Source: Thermoprotei archaeon
Lineage (GTDB): Archaea; Thermoproteota; Thermoprotei; QMSL01
Direction: 5' to 3'
Assembly (NCBI GenBank): GCA_003650925.1
Contig: QMSP01000012.1
Location: forward strand, 1-48,219
Length of the DNA stretch: 48,219 nt
Position 1 is the first letter of the stretch; the number at the start of each line of letters is the position of its first letter. A model generated the notes under the pieces. The model worked only from the letters and a program-made list of their open reading frames with translations. It made no database searches and was not told the DNA's origin. The position numbers and the translations under genes were made by a program. This document shows, one piece after another, positions 1 to 7,666 of the stretch.

Positions 1-105
1 CATAGCATCACTCAATACGTTTGGTAGCTCAGTGGCTGAGCTATTGACTTAGTCCATCTCATGGAGATGATGAGAAAATTTTTAGAAACTCAAAGACTAT
101 TTTTC

Positions 106-167
106 AACTTGATGATGAGGATACCCTTAGAGGATGAGTGATGACTGTAAGTGGCCAGGGCTGAGTT
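106..167 (+). ncRNA. candidate C/D box guide sRNA (weaker)
   Basis: Two exact RTGATGA boxes (112-118 as C, 138-144 as C') and a CTGA D box (161-164) lie 53 nt apart end to end, the size of archaeal C/D guide RNAs. A short AAC/GTT pairing (106-108 with 165-167) could close the ends. The D' box is poor (ATGA at 134-137), the guide spaces are 15-16 nt rather than 10-12, and the closing stem is not in ideal kink-turn register. A guide RNA for 2'-O-methylation is an inference; the match could be chance. Confidence 0.3.
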
Positions 168-186
168 CACCTAATGTTGCCTACTC

Positions 187-1335
187 TCAATGAGCTATAG
201 ACTTCGCATGTTCCAGGAGTTCCTCAGCCCTTGACCTATCTACACACATAGTCTGGATCAGCACACCACGTGTAGTAGGAAGTGCCCTTAGTATGGATAT
301 TACATGGCTGTATGGAACAGCTATGACCAGTCTCTTGCCAGCTTTCAATATCTTTCGGTACATAGGCAACCAGTACTCTGAGCCGCAATGTTTACCAACT
401 GCGTCCATTCTAGCTCCAGGAACCCACTGTATGCCGTGTAGGTTATCTACTTTCAATAAATAGTCCAGATGTGGTATTTCACCTGGGCCATCAAGATGAT
501 ATATTATGTGATCAAGTCTTTCACACTGCTCAGCTATGATAGGCAATACGAACCTCTTGAAGTGCTTTGGAGATATCAAAGCTGAGAAGTCGCACTGTAT
601 AGGGTACCATCTTTTCGGACTCCATAATCCCATCCAAGCTGATGTACCACGCATATGCTGTTGGCATAGATGATAAAGTCTTTCATAGTAGATATGCCAA
701 AGATCGAGGATCTTCCAGGAAGCCTCCTCCACCTTGCTAGGGTTGAGGTGCAGATCCTTTAGGAGATTTAGCATACCTCTGAGAGAGGCCAATATGTCGT
801 GTATGCCACCAAGGTCAGTCAGGCCTGTTATATAGCTTCCTACGCCATGAACTAGACAGGCCTCAGTTATCTTGAGAGTTACATTCCACCAGAAACTTTT
901 GTCATTGAAATATAGCATTTCAATAACATCCTCCCAATCTCTAGCTTCATTCTCATCAGCTGATGCGCCAAACCATACAGTGTCCTCCCTAACGACAACT
1001 TTAGCGCCTAGGTATCCAGCCATGATACCTGGGCCAAGATTAACCCATAGATTAGGATAGGCATCGCCTAAAAATAATACATTATTGCACCATTTCATGA
1101 AACTTTGAATAGTTCTCTCAGGATGATGAGGATCCTTGGCAAAGCCCCACGAATCCCTCCAGAACAAGTCCTCAAGCCGTCCTTTCCTTGATGCTATTAT
1201 CTGTATAAGCGGTTCTCTAAGTTCCCCCTCCCACCATGCAGAGAACCTGTTCTCGACTTCACTCCAATCCTCTTTAAACCTGAGGCCCATGGGAAGCACC
1301 CAAGGCATTGTATTCTTTGAGAAGAGGCTGATCAT
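187..1335 (-). CDS. uroporphyrinogen decarboxylase (URO-D) superfamily protein, zinc motif lost
   Basis: A 382-residue cytosolic protein with the general layout of the URO-D/MtaA/CmuA superfamily: an N-terminal helix-rich region, then barrel segments such as GPGIMAGYLGA (about residues 100-110) and HLDGPGEIPHLDYLL near residue 280. In MtaA-type methyltransferases that last segment carries the HxCG zinc motif; here it reads HLDG, so the cysteine is absent. This protein is therefore unlikely to activate a thiol such as coenzyme M through zinc, and a true uroporphyrinogen decarboxylase is also unlikely because the usual N-terminal signature is missing. The ATG directly follows the stop of the cupin gene, so the two are co-transcribed. 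Function unknown; possibly related to corrinoid or one-carbon chemistry. Confidence 0.65.
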   Translation of the reverse strand: MISLFSKNTMPWVLPMGLRFKEDWSEVENRFSAWWEGELREPLIQIIASRKGRLEDLFWRDSWGFAKDPHHPERTIQSFMKWCNNVLFLGDAYPNLWVNLGPGIMAGYLGAKVVVREDTVWFGASADENEARDWEDVIEMLYFNDKSFWWNVTLKITEACLVHGVGSYITGLTDLGGIHDILASLRGMLNLLKDLHLNPSKVEEASWKILDLWHIYYERLYHLCQQHMRGTSAWMGLWSPKRWYPIQCDFSALISPKHFKRFVLPIIAEQCERLDHIIYHLDGPGEIPHLDYLLKVDNLHGIQWVPGARMDAVGKHCGSEYWLPMYRKILKAGKRLVIAVPYSHVISILRALPTTRGVLIQTMCVDRSRAEELLEHAKSIAH

Positions 1336-1686
1336 CTAGCTTAGCCTAATGTACTCAGTTTTAATATCCGGCCGCTCTATGACTAGAACTACACCATCAC
1401 GTTTTGGACTGTAGGCGTTGTGCCATTCCTCAACTATGTATATAATGCCAGGTTTCATTCTTACCTCCTCTACCTCTTTGCCATCTTTGCTTAAGAGGAG
1501 TACTACTTCTCCTCTTATCAGGAGGAATAGCTCAGGTGCATTATGCCTCTCAAGATAGCTCACTTCTTCTTTTGATGAGAACTCTGGTGAATATATGCCA
1601 CATTGCCACTTCTCATCCTCCTTATACACAACTCTCCATCTCTCTAAGACCTCTATTTTTATAGTCTCCACCAACAGCATCCCCAT
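1336..1686 (-). CDS. cupin-fold protein
   Basis: A 116-residue protein with a single double-stranded beta-helix: the segment ERHNAPELFLLIRGEVVLLL (residues about 45-65) is the first cupin motif, and the segment KPGIIYIVEEWHNAYSPKRDG (about 77-97) is the second. Few metal-binding histidines are evident in motif 1, so metal binding is uncertain. A TATA-like CTTAAATC (1707-1714, minus strand) sits about 25 nt upstream of the ATG. The next gene starts at the base after its stop, so the pair forms a two-gene operon with the URO-D-like protein. Small cupins of this type may bind small ligands or act as accessory sensors; no substrate can be named. Confidence 0.7.
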   Translation of the reverse strand: MGMLLVETIKIEVLERWRVVYKEDEKWQCGIYSPEFSSKEEVSYLERHNAPELFLLIRGEVVLLLSKDGKEVEEVRMKPGIIYIVEEWHNAYSPKRDGVVLVIERPDIKTEYIRLS

Positions 1687-1734
1687 GGAGAGTATAGCTT
1701 CAAGTGGATTTAAGTGATCGAGAAATGTAGAGGA

Positions 1735-1788
1735 ATGTCAGCCAGCACCCCTCATCACACCTCAGCACCTCGCGATATCATCAGCCAT
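1735..1788 (-). ncRNA. C/D box guide sRNA
   Basis: On the minus strand the boxes appear in perfect archaeal order: C (TGATGA core, 1778-1784), a 12-nt guide (1766-1777), D' CTGA (1762-1765), a 3-nt spacer, C' GTGATGA (1752-1758), a 10-nt guide (1742-1751), D CTGA (1738-1741). An ATG/CAT stem (1786-1788 with 1735-1737) closes the ends and leaves exactly the 3-nt loop expected for the kink-turn bound by L7Ae. Such RNAs direct fibrillarin-catalysed 2'-O-methylation of rRNA or tRNA at the nucleotide paired to the fifth position upstream of D or D'. It lies in the spacer upstream of the cupin gene. Targets were not identified. Confidence 0.62.
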
Positions 1789-1903
1789 AAGATTAACGTA
1801 GTATGAGGGGCTTAGAGCTTATCGTCATGTGAAGCCATTACTCGGGGATTGATTGTATATTGCGAGTCATGGAGATCAGGAAGAGAAGACATCTTCCTTG
1901 TGC

Positions 1904-1930
1904 TTCGGAATTTTCCGAAAGTTTAAATAT
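1904..1930 (+). promoter_or_regulatory. palindromic operator abutting a TATA box
   Basis: A perfect inverted repeat TTCGGAA-tt-TTCCGAA (1904-1919) is immediately followed by the TATA-like GTTTAAATATG (1921-1930) of the downstream radical SAM gene. In archaea a dimeric repressor bound at this place would block TFB/TBP. The repeat is seen directly; the regulator is unknown. Confidence 0.5.
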
Positions 1931-1975
1931 GCGACAACTATCTTACCTTTCTAACAGCAAGAGGTGGGATGCCAG

Positions 1976-3541
1976 GTGGTGCGAGGTTACAAGGTAGTTC
2001 TGACAGCAGATGAAACCATGATGAGTGATTACGCAGGATATCTCTTTCTAGGCTTTCTATCATGTGCTCCTAGGAAAGGCTTCGTTCCACCATGCCTTCT
2101 CTTCAAATTCATAATAAAGCCTGTGCCCTTCGGTCCCAGAGGAGAGGCCTTGCTTGCTCCTCATGGTCTAAGGCGCATTGAGGCAGCTCTCTTGGAGGCA
2201 GGAGTGGTGGAGGAGGATGAGCTGATAACAGTTCATCCTAAAATGCTGAAGGGGGTTGTAGGAGAAAATACTCAGGTCATACTCGTCAGCGCTGTAGACC
2301 CTCTAGGCATGGGCCCAGCCTCAACCACCTTCGCAGGCCCCTGGGGAGTAAGGCATTATGAACCATTGAATAAGTGGAGATTTAGAGAGTTAGTGTGTAG
2401 TGATGTGATTCAAGCTGCAAGGCGTAGAGGGGCTGTGCTCATGGTTGGTGGTCCTGGAGCTTGGCAGGTAACTGAGGATGTTATGTATGATTATGGTATA
2501 GATATAGTCATCGTGGGTGAAGGGGAGAAGATAGTTCCAGAGCTGATCAGCGAGATACTCAATGGATGGAGACCATCCAAGCCCATGAAGATAGTTGTGC
2601 CACAGGATAAAGTCCCTAGAGCTAGCGAGATACCCATCCTCAGAGGAGCTACGATAGGAGGGCTAGTGGAGGTCTCGAGAGGATGTGGAAGAGGGTGTAA
2701 GTTCTGCTCACCAACATTAAGAGCCTTAAGGAACAGAAGGCTGGAGGACATACTGAAGGATGTGGAAGTTAATGTGAAGTTCGGCAAATGCAACATATGT
2801 CTTCATGCAGAAGACATACTTCAATACGGGGGCACGCCCTTCAGGAAAAAGCCTGAAGCTGTGATCAAACTCTTCAGTAGAGTGAGAAAAGTGCCAGGAG
2901 TAAGGAGGGTTGGAGTCAGTCACATAAGCCTAGCCTCAATTGCAGAGATGCCTGAGCTGGTTGAGAAGATAAGTTACATCATTGGCCTTACCGAGAGATG
3001 TTGGATGGGCTATCAAACGGGAATAGAGACTGGAAGCGTCAGGCTCGTAAAGGAGCTAATGAGGTATAAGCCATACCCATTCAGGCCTGAGGATTGGCCT
3101 GACGTAGTCGAGCAGGCCTTTGGCATATCAGTTGATAACTACATGATACCTTGTGCCACCCTCATACTAAACCTTCCAGGAGAGACCGAGGACGATGTGC
3201 TCAAGACTGTGGAGCTAGTGGATAGGCTAAGGGGCTATAAGAGCTTCATAGTACCTTTGCTCTTTGTGCCCTTCACCGAGGTGCCTGGCTGTAGACCTAG
3301 AAGGCTTATTGAGGATGCTACGCCAGCCTACTGGGAACTATTCAGAGCGATATGGGAACATGATGTAAAATGGATGAAAATACTAGCCAAGGAGTATTCG
3401 GTAGGAATGCCCCTTGGAGCTAAGATGCTGTTAAAGCTCATAGTAGACACTGTGACGACCATAGCTGATAGGAAGGTTAGGAAGTTCATAGATAAAAAGG
3501 TCATTGAAGCAAGAGCGATCAGCTGTAAAGTAAGCAGTTGA
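1976..3541 (+). CDS. B12-binding-type radical SAM protein
   Basis: About 521 residues. The N-terminal half resembles a cobalamin-binding Rossmann domain: VILVSAVDPLG, then MVGGPGAWQ and DIVIVGEGEKIVPELI, the pattern typical of this enzyme class. It is followed by a radical SAM domain with CGRGCKFC (cysteines about 237, 241 and 244), the CX3CX2C that binds the [4Fe-4S] cluster, and a barrel containing GYQTGIETGS and LILNLPGETEDD. Reaction unknown; members of this class do methylations or ring rearrangements. Start choice: in-frame GTG codons lie at 1964, 1976 and 1979; GAGGTG at 1961-1966 is best spaced for 1976. Transcribed alone behind a palindromic operator; it converges with the dpp genes. 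Confidence 0.8.
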   Translation: MVRGYKVVLTADETMMSDYAGYLFLGFLSCAPRKGFVPPCLLFKFIIKPVPFGPRGEALLAPHGLRRIEAALLEAGVVEEDELITVHPKMLKGVVGENTQVILVSAVDPLGMGPASTTFAGPWGVRHYEPLNKWRFRELVCSDVIQAARRRGAVLMVGGPGAWQVTEDVMYDYGIDIVIVGEGEKIVPELISEILNGWRPSKPMKIVVPQDKVPRASEIPILRGATIGGLVEVSRGCGRGCKFCSPTLRALRNRRLEDILKDVEVNVKFGKCNICLHAEDILQYGGTPFRKKPEAVIKLFSRVRKVPGVRRVGVSHISLASIAEMPELVEKISYIIGLTERCWMGYQTGIETGSVRLVKELMRYKPYPFRPEDWPDVVEQAFGISVDNYMIPCATLILNLPGETEDDVLKTVELVDRLRGYKSFIVPLLFVPFTEVPGCRPRRLIEDATPAYWELFRAIWEHDVKWMKILAKEYSVGMPLGAKMLLKLIVDTVTTIADRKVRKFIDKKVIEARAISCKVSS

Positions 3542-3546
3542 CTAGG

Positions 3547-4509
3547 CTATTCATATAAATGACAAGCGACGAGATGGTCCTTCTCGACTTCTATTAGCTT
3601 TGGCCTTACCTTTGAGCATACAGGCTTCTTATATGGGCATCTTGGATGAAATCTACAGCCAGGGGGAGGGTTTATGAGGCTTGGAACTTCTCCTGGAATG
3701 AACTCTAGCTTCTTCTCAGTTCTCAGCGTTGGTACAGCAGCTATGAGCTTCTGCGTATAAGGATGCTTAGGGCTTAGATATACCTGCTCAGCTGTTCCAA
3801 GCTCAACTATCTCTCCAGCATACATGACTGCCACTCTATCAGCTATTTCACTAGCTAGAGCTAGATCGTGTGTTATGAATATGTAGGAAAGCTTATGCTC
3901 TCTCTTAAGCCTCTTTAGAAGGTTCATGATGTTTGCTTGTGTTATTATGTCGAGTGCTGATGTAGGTTCATCAAGTATTATGAGGCGAGGTTTCATGATC
4001 AGGGCCATGGCTATGACCACTCTCTGCTTCATACCTCCACTTAGCTCATGAGGATAACGACGTGCTACTATCTTTGGAAGCCCTACACTCTCAAGTGCCT
4101 CCATGGCTATCTTCAGTGCCTCATCCTTATCCATGCCCTCGTGGATTATCAATGGCTCAGCTACCTGTAGCCCCACGGGTATTACTGGATTTAGCGCGTT
4201 CATCGCCCCTTGGAACACCATGGATATTTTACGCCATCTTATGGTTCTTCGGAATTCCTCGTCATTAAGCTTCATTATATCATTTCCTTCGAACAATATG
4301 GTGCCTTTATATAGGTGCACGTTAACAGGCAGAACTCTTAGAATCGCTATACCTATGGATGTCTTGCCACATCCAGACTCTCCCACAAGAGCTAGAGTTT
4401 CGCCTTCAGGGACAAAGAAGCTTACATCGTCAACTGCTTTTACAGGACCTCGCGTGGTTCTATAATAGAGGTATAGATCCTTGACCTCAAGAAGAGGCAC
4501 ATCATTCAC
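3547..4509 (-). CDS. dppD: dipeptide/oligopeptide ABC transporter ATPase DppD
   Basis: A 320-residue ATPase that powers peptide (or oligosaccharide) import on the inner face of the membrane. Visible motifs are Walker A GESGCGKTS, ABC signature LSGGMKQRV, Walker B LIILDEPTSALD and the H-loop ITHD. The C-terminal Opp/Dpp extension follows, with CRFHPRCPY and further cysteines. Last gene of dppB-dppC-dppD, starting 3 nt after dppC. Its partner ATPase, dppF, lies 6 kb away on the other strand. Some archaeal Dpp/Opp systems move sugars rather than peptides, so the substrate is open. Confidence 0.9.
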   Translation of the reverse strand: MNDVPLLEVKDLYLYYRTTRGPVKAVDDVSFFVPEGETLALVGESGCGKTSIGIAILRVLPVNVHLYKGTILFEGNDIMKLNDEEFRRTIRWRKISMVFQGAMNALNPVIPVGLQVAEPLIIHEGMDKDEALKIAMEALESVGLPKIVARRYPHELSGGMKQRVVIAMALIMKPRLIILDEPTSALDIITQANIMNLLKRLKREHKLSYIFITHDLALASEIADRVAVMYAGEIVELGTAEQVYLSPKHPYTQKLIAAVPTLRTEKKLEFIPGEVPSLINPPPGCRFHPRCPYKKPVCSKVRPKLIEVEKDHLVACHLYE

Positions 4510-4512
4510 CTC

Positions 4513-5925
4513 CTATATCTCCCTAAGTCTTGGATTGACTATCTTGTCTATGGCATAGCCTAGCAGGGCGAAGGCTATGGCTGTGAGAGCTATGAATCCA
4601 GCAGGTATTAGGATCCACCACCAGTATCCATAGTAGGCTGCTCCCTCTGCATGTGCCTCTCCTAGGATCTTGCCCCATGTGGGAAGCACTGGATCTCCTA
4701 GTCCAAGAAAGCTAAGAGCTGCTTCAAGGAATATGTAAGAGGGGACTGCGAGGGCTATCAGAGAGAATGTGTATGGTAGAACTCTTGGGAATATATGCCT
4801 AAAGATGATTCTCCATGAGCTAGCTCCATACGAGACAGCTGCTAATATATACTGCTCCTCCTTTATCTGAAGCACCATGCTCCTCACTACCTTAGTGGTG
4901 CTTCCAACAATACTGAAGCCTACAATTATCACTAGGAGAAGCCATATGCCTATTCTATATAGGAATGATATTAGTATTAAAATAGGCAGCACTGGTATTA
5001 TCATCATCAGGTCGGTAAAGCGCTGTATGATCTCGTCCACTTTGCCTCCAAAATAGCCGCTTACGATGCCAAGGAAGGTTTGTATGAGAGTCACAGCTGT
5101 AGCTGCAGTAAGTGCGAAGGCTAGAGCTACAGGCGCACCCCATAGTAAGCCCACGAGAAGGTCTCTTCTTAAGGAATCAGTTCCAAAGACTCCAAAGACC
5201 TTGCCGTATATGATCACCTCCAGGTCTATGTCGTCCTCTGGAGTGAAGGACGTAGCTTCAAGCACTATCTTGTATCTTCCCTTCAATACCTTAGCCTTGG
5301 ATGGATTCCACATGTCTTCACTCTTCTCAGCGAAGAGTATTACTTGAGGTAGCCTAAGTGAAGGTGATATCCCAGTCACTTCAGCCACATAATTGGACGC
5401 GATGAGCTTCACCTCTGAATCGCCGCTGGATAGCATGAAGGAGGACTCTCCAGAGCTGAAGACCTTGGATAACAGCAGTATTTCATCACCATCAGGTCTT
5501 ATCAGTTTGATATCGACCTTCATGCCCTTTAGACAGGTCATATTTGCCATTATACCAAATTCTGATGGAAAGTCGTCATAGTCATAGTCAAAGTAGGCCA
5601 TCATTCTGATCAACTTTATGGTCAGATTACCATGTGATAGCACAGTGCTATACTTCGTGGCTCTAAAGTCCTCCATGGATATCTTTATCGTCCTAGGTAA
5701 CTTCTTGCCTACCATCAGCTCTACCCATTCAGGCGCTGCGCATCTAGGATTATCGAGCCAAGCACGTGGGTCATTCCACTTCTTGACAACATCATATGGA
5801 GCATAAAGAGGTACTATCACCACAACGCATACGAGGAAGGCTAAAATGGCTATGGCTATGATCCCACTCTTGGTCCTCAAGACCTCCTTGAGGATTGCTT
5901 TAGCACCAACAGGAGGCGCACTCAC
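4513..5925 (-). CDS. dppC: dipeptide/oligopeptide ABC permease DppC with large extracytoplasmic insert
   Basis: About 470 residues, against roughly 300 for typical DppC. One membrane helix (IIAIAILAFLVCVVVIVPLY) is followed by an insert of about 190 residues rich in beta-type sequence, which must face outside. The normal permease core comes next, with the EAA loop around EEQYILAAVSYGASSWRIIF and five further helices. The insert may help dock the large receptor. Start: a TTG at 5934 overlaps the dppB stop but touches its own Shine-Dalgarno AGGAGG; GTG at 5925 has proper spacing and is preferred. Second gene of the dppBCD operon. Confidence 0.88.
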   Translation of the reverse strand: MSAPPVGAKAILKEVLRTKSGIIAIAILAFLVCVVVIVPLYAPYDVVKKWNDPRAWLDNPRCAAPEWVELMVGKKLPRTIKISMEDFRATKYSTVLSHGNLTIKLIRMMAYFDYDYDDFPSEFGIMANMTCLKGMKVDIKLIRPDGDEILLLSKVFSSGESSFMLSSGDSEVKLIASNYVAEVTGISPSLRLPQVILFAEKSEDMWNPSKAKVLKGRYKIVLEATSFTPEDDIDLEVIIYGKVFGVFGTDSLRRDLLVGLLWGAPVALAFALTAATAVTLIQTFLGIVSGYFGGKVDEIIQRFTDLMMIIPVLPILILISFLYRIGIWLLLVIIVGFSIVGSTTKVVRSMVLQIKEEQYILAAVSYGASSWRIIFRHIFPRVLPYTFSLIALAVPSYIFLEAALSFLGLGDPVLPTWGKILGEAHAEGAAYYGYWWWILIPAGFIALTAIAFALLGYAIDKIVNPRLREI

Positions 5926-5930
5926 TACTA

Positions 5931-7004
5931 TCAACCTCCTAGGGTTCTAACTCTTGGGTCGAGTAAAGCATACACTAGGTCAAGTATGAAGATCGTTATC
6001 ACATATAAATAGGCGTAAATCACAGTGAGGCCTATTATCACAGGAGCATCCATGACTCCGATGGCCTCCCAGTACAGTGTTCCAAGTCCAGGCCATGAGA
6101 AAACTGTTTCAGTTATTATAGCTCCTGTCCAGGAGGCTATGATGGCTAATGCAAGCATGGTGACTATGGGAGGGGCTGCTGGTCTTAGGACGTACTTGTA
6201 GAGTATCCTCCTCTCTGGGAGGCCTTTCGCTCTTGCAGCCATGACGAAGTCCTCTCTCATTATCTGTATGACTATGTTCCTTGTCACATATGCCCACCCT
6301 CCGAATGAAGCAAACACCCAAGTTATCAATGGGAGGGCCAGATGATAGAGCACATCGATGATATAGGCGAATAGCTCAGTATGTGGCCTACTGACTAGGC
6401 CTCCAGGAGGGAATATACCGAGCTGTATTGAGAAGACGAGGAGGAATATTATGCCGAAGAACCAGGCAGGGATTGATGATGTCAATATTGCGGTGACCAT
6501 CATGGAACGGTCAAATACGCCTAAGGCTCGTTTGGCCATGTACAAGCCCACGTATATGCCTACTAGAGCGCTAAGTATAGTGCCTGTGGTGAATAGTAGA
6601 ACTGACCAAGGTAATCTCTCCAATATTATATCAGCAACTCTGCTAGAGCCCCCAGCACTTCTTAAGTACATGGCTCTTCCGAGAGACAACGTCAGGGCAT
6701 CACGAAGATATATGATGGATCTCAGGATGAATGGCTTATCAAGGCCTCTAGCCTTGATCCTATCCTCGATCATACGCAATCTTATCCTCTCCTGCTCCTC
6801 CTCAGGTAGTTTTCTAAAAGCAGGATCTCGACTTAATTCCCAAGATACTTCCCACTCTATCTGACTTTTTAGAATCTCATCTATGTAGCCTCCAAAGTTG
6901 GCTATTATTATAGTTAAATACGTAGCTATCATCAGAGTGAGCAGGAGGAAGATAGCTCTCTTGGCTAGGAACCTCAGGTAGCCAGGTATATTGATCTTTC
7001 TCAT
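5931..7004 (-). CDS. dppB: dipeptide/oligopeptide ABC permease DppB
   Basis: A 357-residue permease. The first helix (FLLLTLMIATYLTIIIANFGG) is followed by an external charged segment with EEEQERIRLR. The core has further helices and the EAA loop REDFVMAARAKGLPERRIL, which contacts the ATPases. ATG at 7004 is chosen because AGGAGGTT lies directly upstream (7006-7013); an upstream in-frame ATG at 7103 would put the coding region over the promoter. First gene of the dppBCD operon, transcribed from the shared TATA region near 7090. It pairs with DppC to form the transmembrane channel. Confidence 0.9.
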   Translation of the reverse strand: MRKINIPGYLRFLAKRAIFLLLTLMIATYLTIIIANFGGYIDEILKSQIEWEVSWELSRDPAFRKLPEEEQERIRLRMIEDRIKARGLDKPFILRSIIYLRDALTLSLGRAMYLRSAGGSSRVADIILERLPWSVLLFTTGTILSALVGIYVGLYMAKRALGVFDRSMMVTAILTSSIPAWFFGIIFLLVFSIQLGIFPPGGLVSRPHTELFAYIIDVLYHLALPLITWVFASFGGWAYVTRNIVIQIMREDFVMAARAKGLPERRILYKYVLRPAAPPIVTMLALAIIASWTGAIITETVFSWPGLGTLYWEAIGVMDAPVIIGLTVIYAYLYVITIFILDLVYALLDPRVRTLGG

Positions 7005-7083
7005 CAACCTCCTTTGTTTGCCAGCTTTATTCATACATCTCACCAGTTCATTACATAGTACCGTAGCGGATTTACACTTAGGA

Positions 7084-7100
7084 AAGTATATAAATATTTC
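7084..7100. promoter_or_regulatory. bidirectional TATA region
   Basis: The sequence AGTATATAAATATTTCC reads as a TATA element on both strands (TATATAAATA forward, TTTATATA reverse). It sits about 33 nt upstream of the plus-strand gene at 7127 and about 90 nt upstream of dppB, so one AT-rich site probably serves both transcripts. Confidence 0.5.
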
Positions 7101-7126
7101 CAAATTAATCTAAAAGCCAAGATACC

Positions 7127-7657
7127 ATGTTTGAAAAGAAGCAACTACTACTATTCATCAGCCTGATAGGCATCAGTCTACTCTTGCTATGTACAGCTAA
7201 CTATACGATAGAGGAGATGACCGAGACCAGAGATGAGGAGCTCATGATAGAGCCCGGCTACCTGTTAATGAAGCTTGAGTACGAGGGCAAGGTAGAAGTA
7301 ATAGCAGACCTTCCAGAACATGTGTACCTATATCTTCTCAATAGACGAGAGCTGGAGGATTTCATGTCGAGAGGTGAGATCCCTGAAGAGGGATACAAGG
7401 GGCGTGTAGTGGCTCACGCCATATCTCCTGAGGCGTTACTCATACTCAATAAGAGCGGGAGTGCTGTGAAGGTGTATCTGAAGATCGTTGTGTACAAGAT
7501 CGTGAAGCCTTATGCTCTTCTGGCTCTACTCTCATATGCCTTTTCCCTAGCAGCCATAGCGATGTTATTCATCACGATCATGAGGAGGGAGGCAGAGAAG
7601 CTCAGGAAGCTAGAGGAAAGAAGCGTAGAAAATAAAGTAAAATTTTCGAAAGGCTGA
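7127..7657 (+). CDS. two-helix membrane protein of unknown function
   Basis: A 176-residue protein. The N-terminal signal-like helix (LLLFISLIGISLLLLCTANY, about 7-26) is followed by an external domain of about 100 residues with a predicted beta character (YLLMKLEYEGKVEVIADLPE) and then a second helix (ALLALLSYAFSLAAIAMLFI, about 131-150). The cytoplasmic tail is highly charged (RREAEKLRKLEERS). I recognise no family. It lies alone on the plus strand between dppB and dppA and shares the promoter region with dppB, so a role with the peptide transporter is possible. Start ATG lies about 33 nt after a TATA box, consistent with a leaderless or short-leader mRNA. Confidence 0.65.
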   Translation: MFEKKQLLLFISLIGISLLLLCTANYTIEEMTETRDEELMIEPGYLLMKLEYEGKVEVIADLPEHVYLYLLNRRELEDFMSRGEIPEEGYKGRVVAHAISPEALLILNKSGSAVKVYLKIVVYKIVKPYALLALLSYAFSLAAIAMLFITIMRREAEKLRKLEERSVENKVKFSKG

Positions 7658-7666
7658 TGAGTAGCG

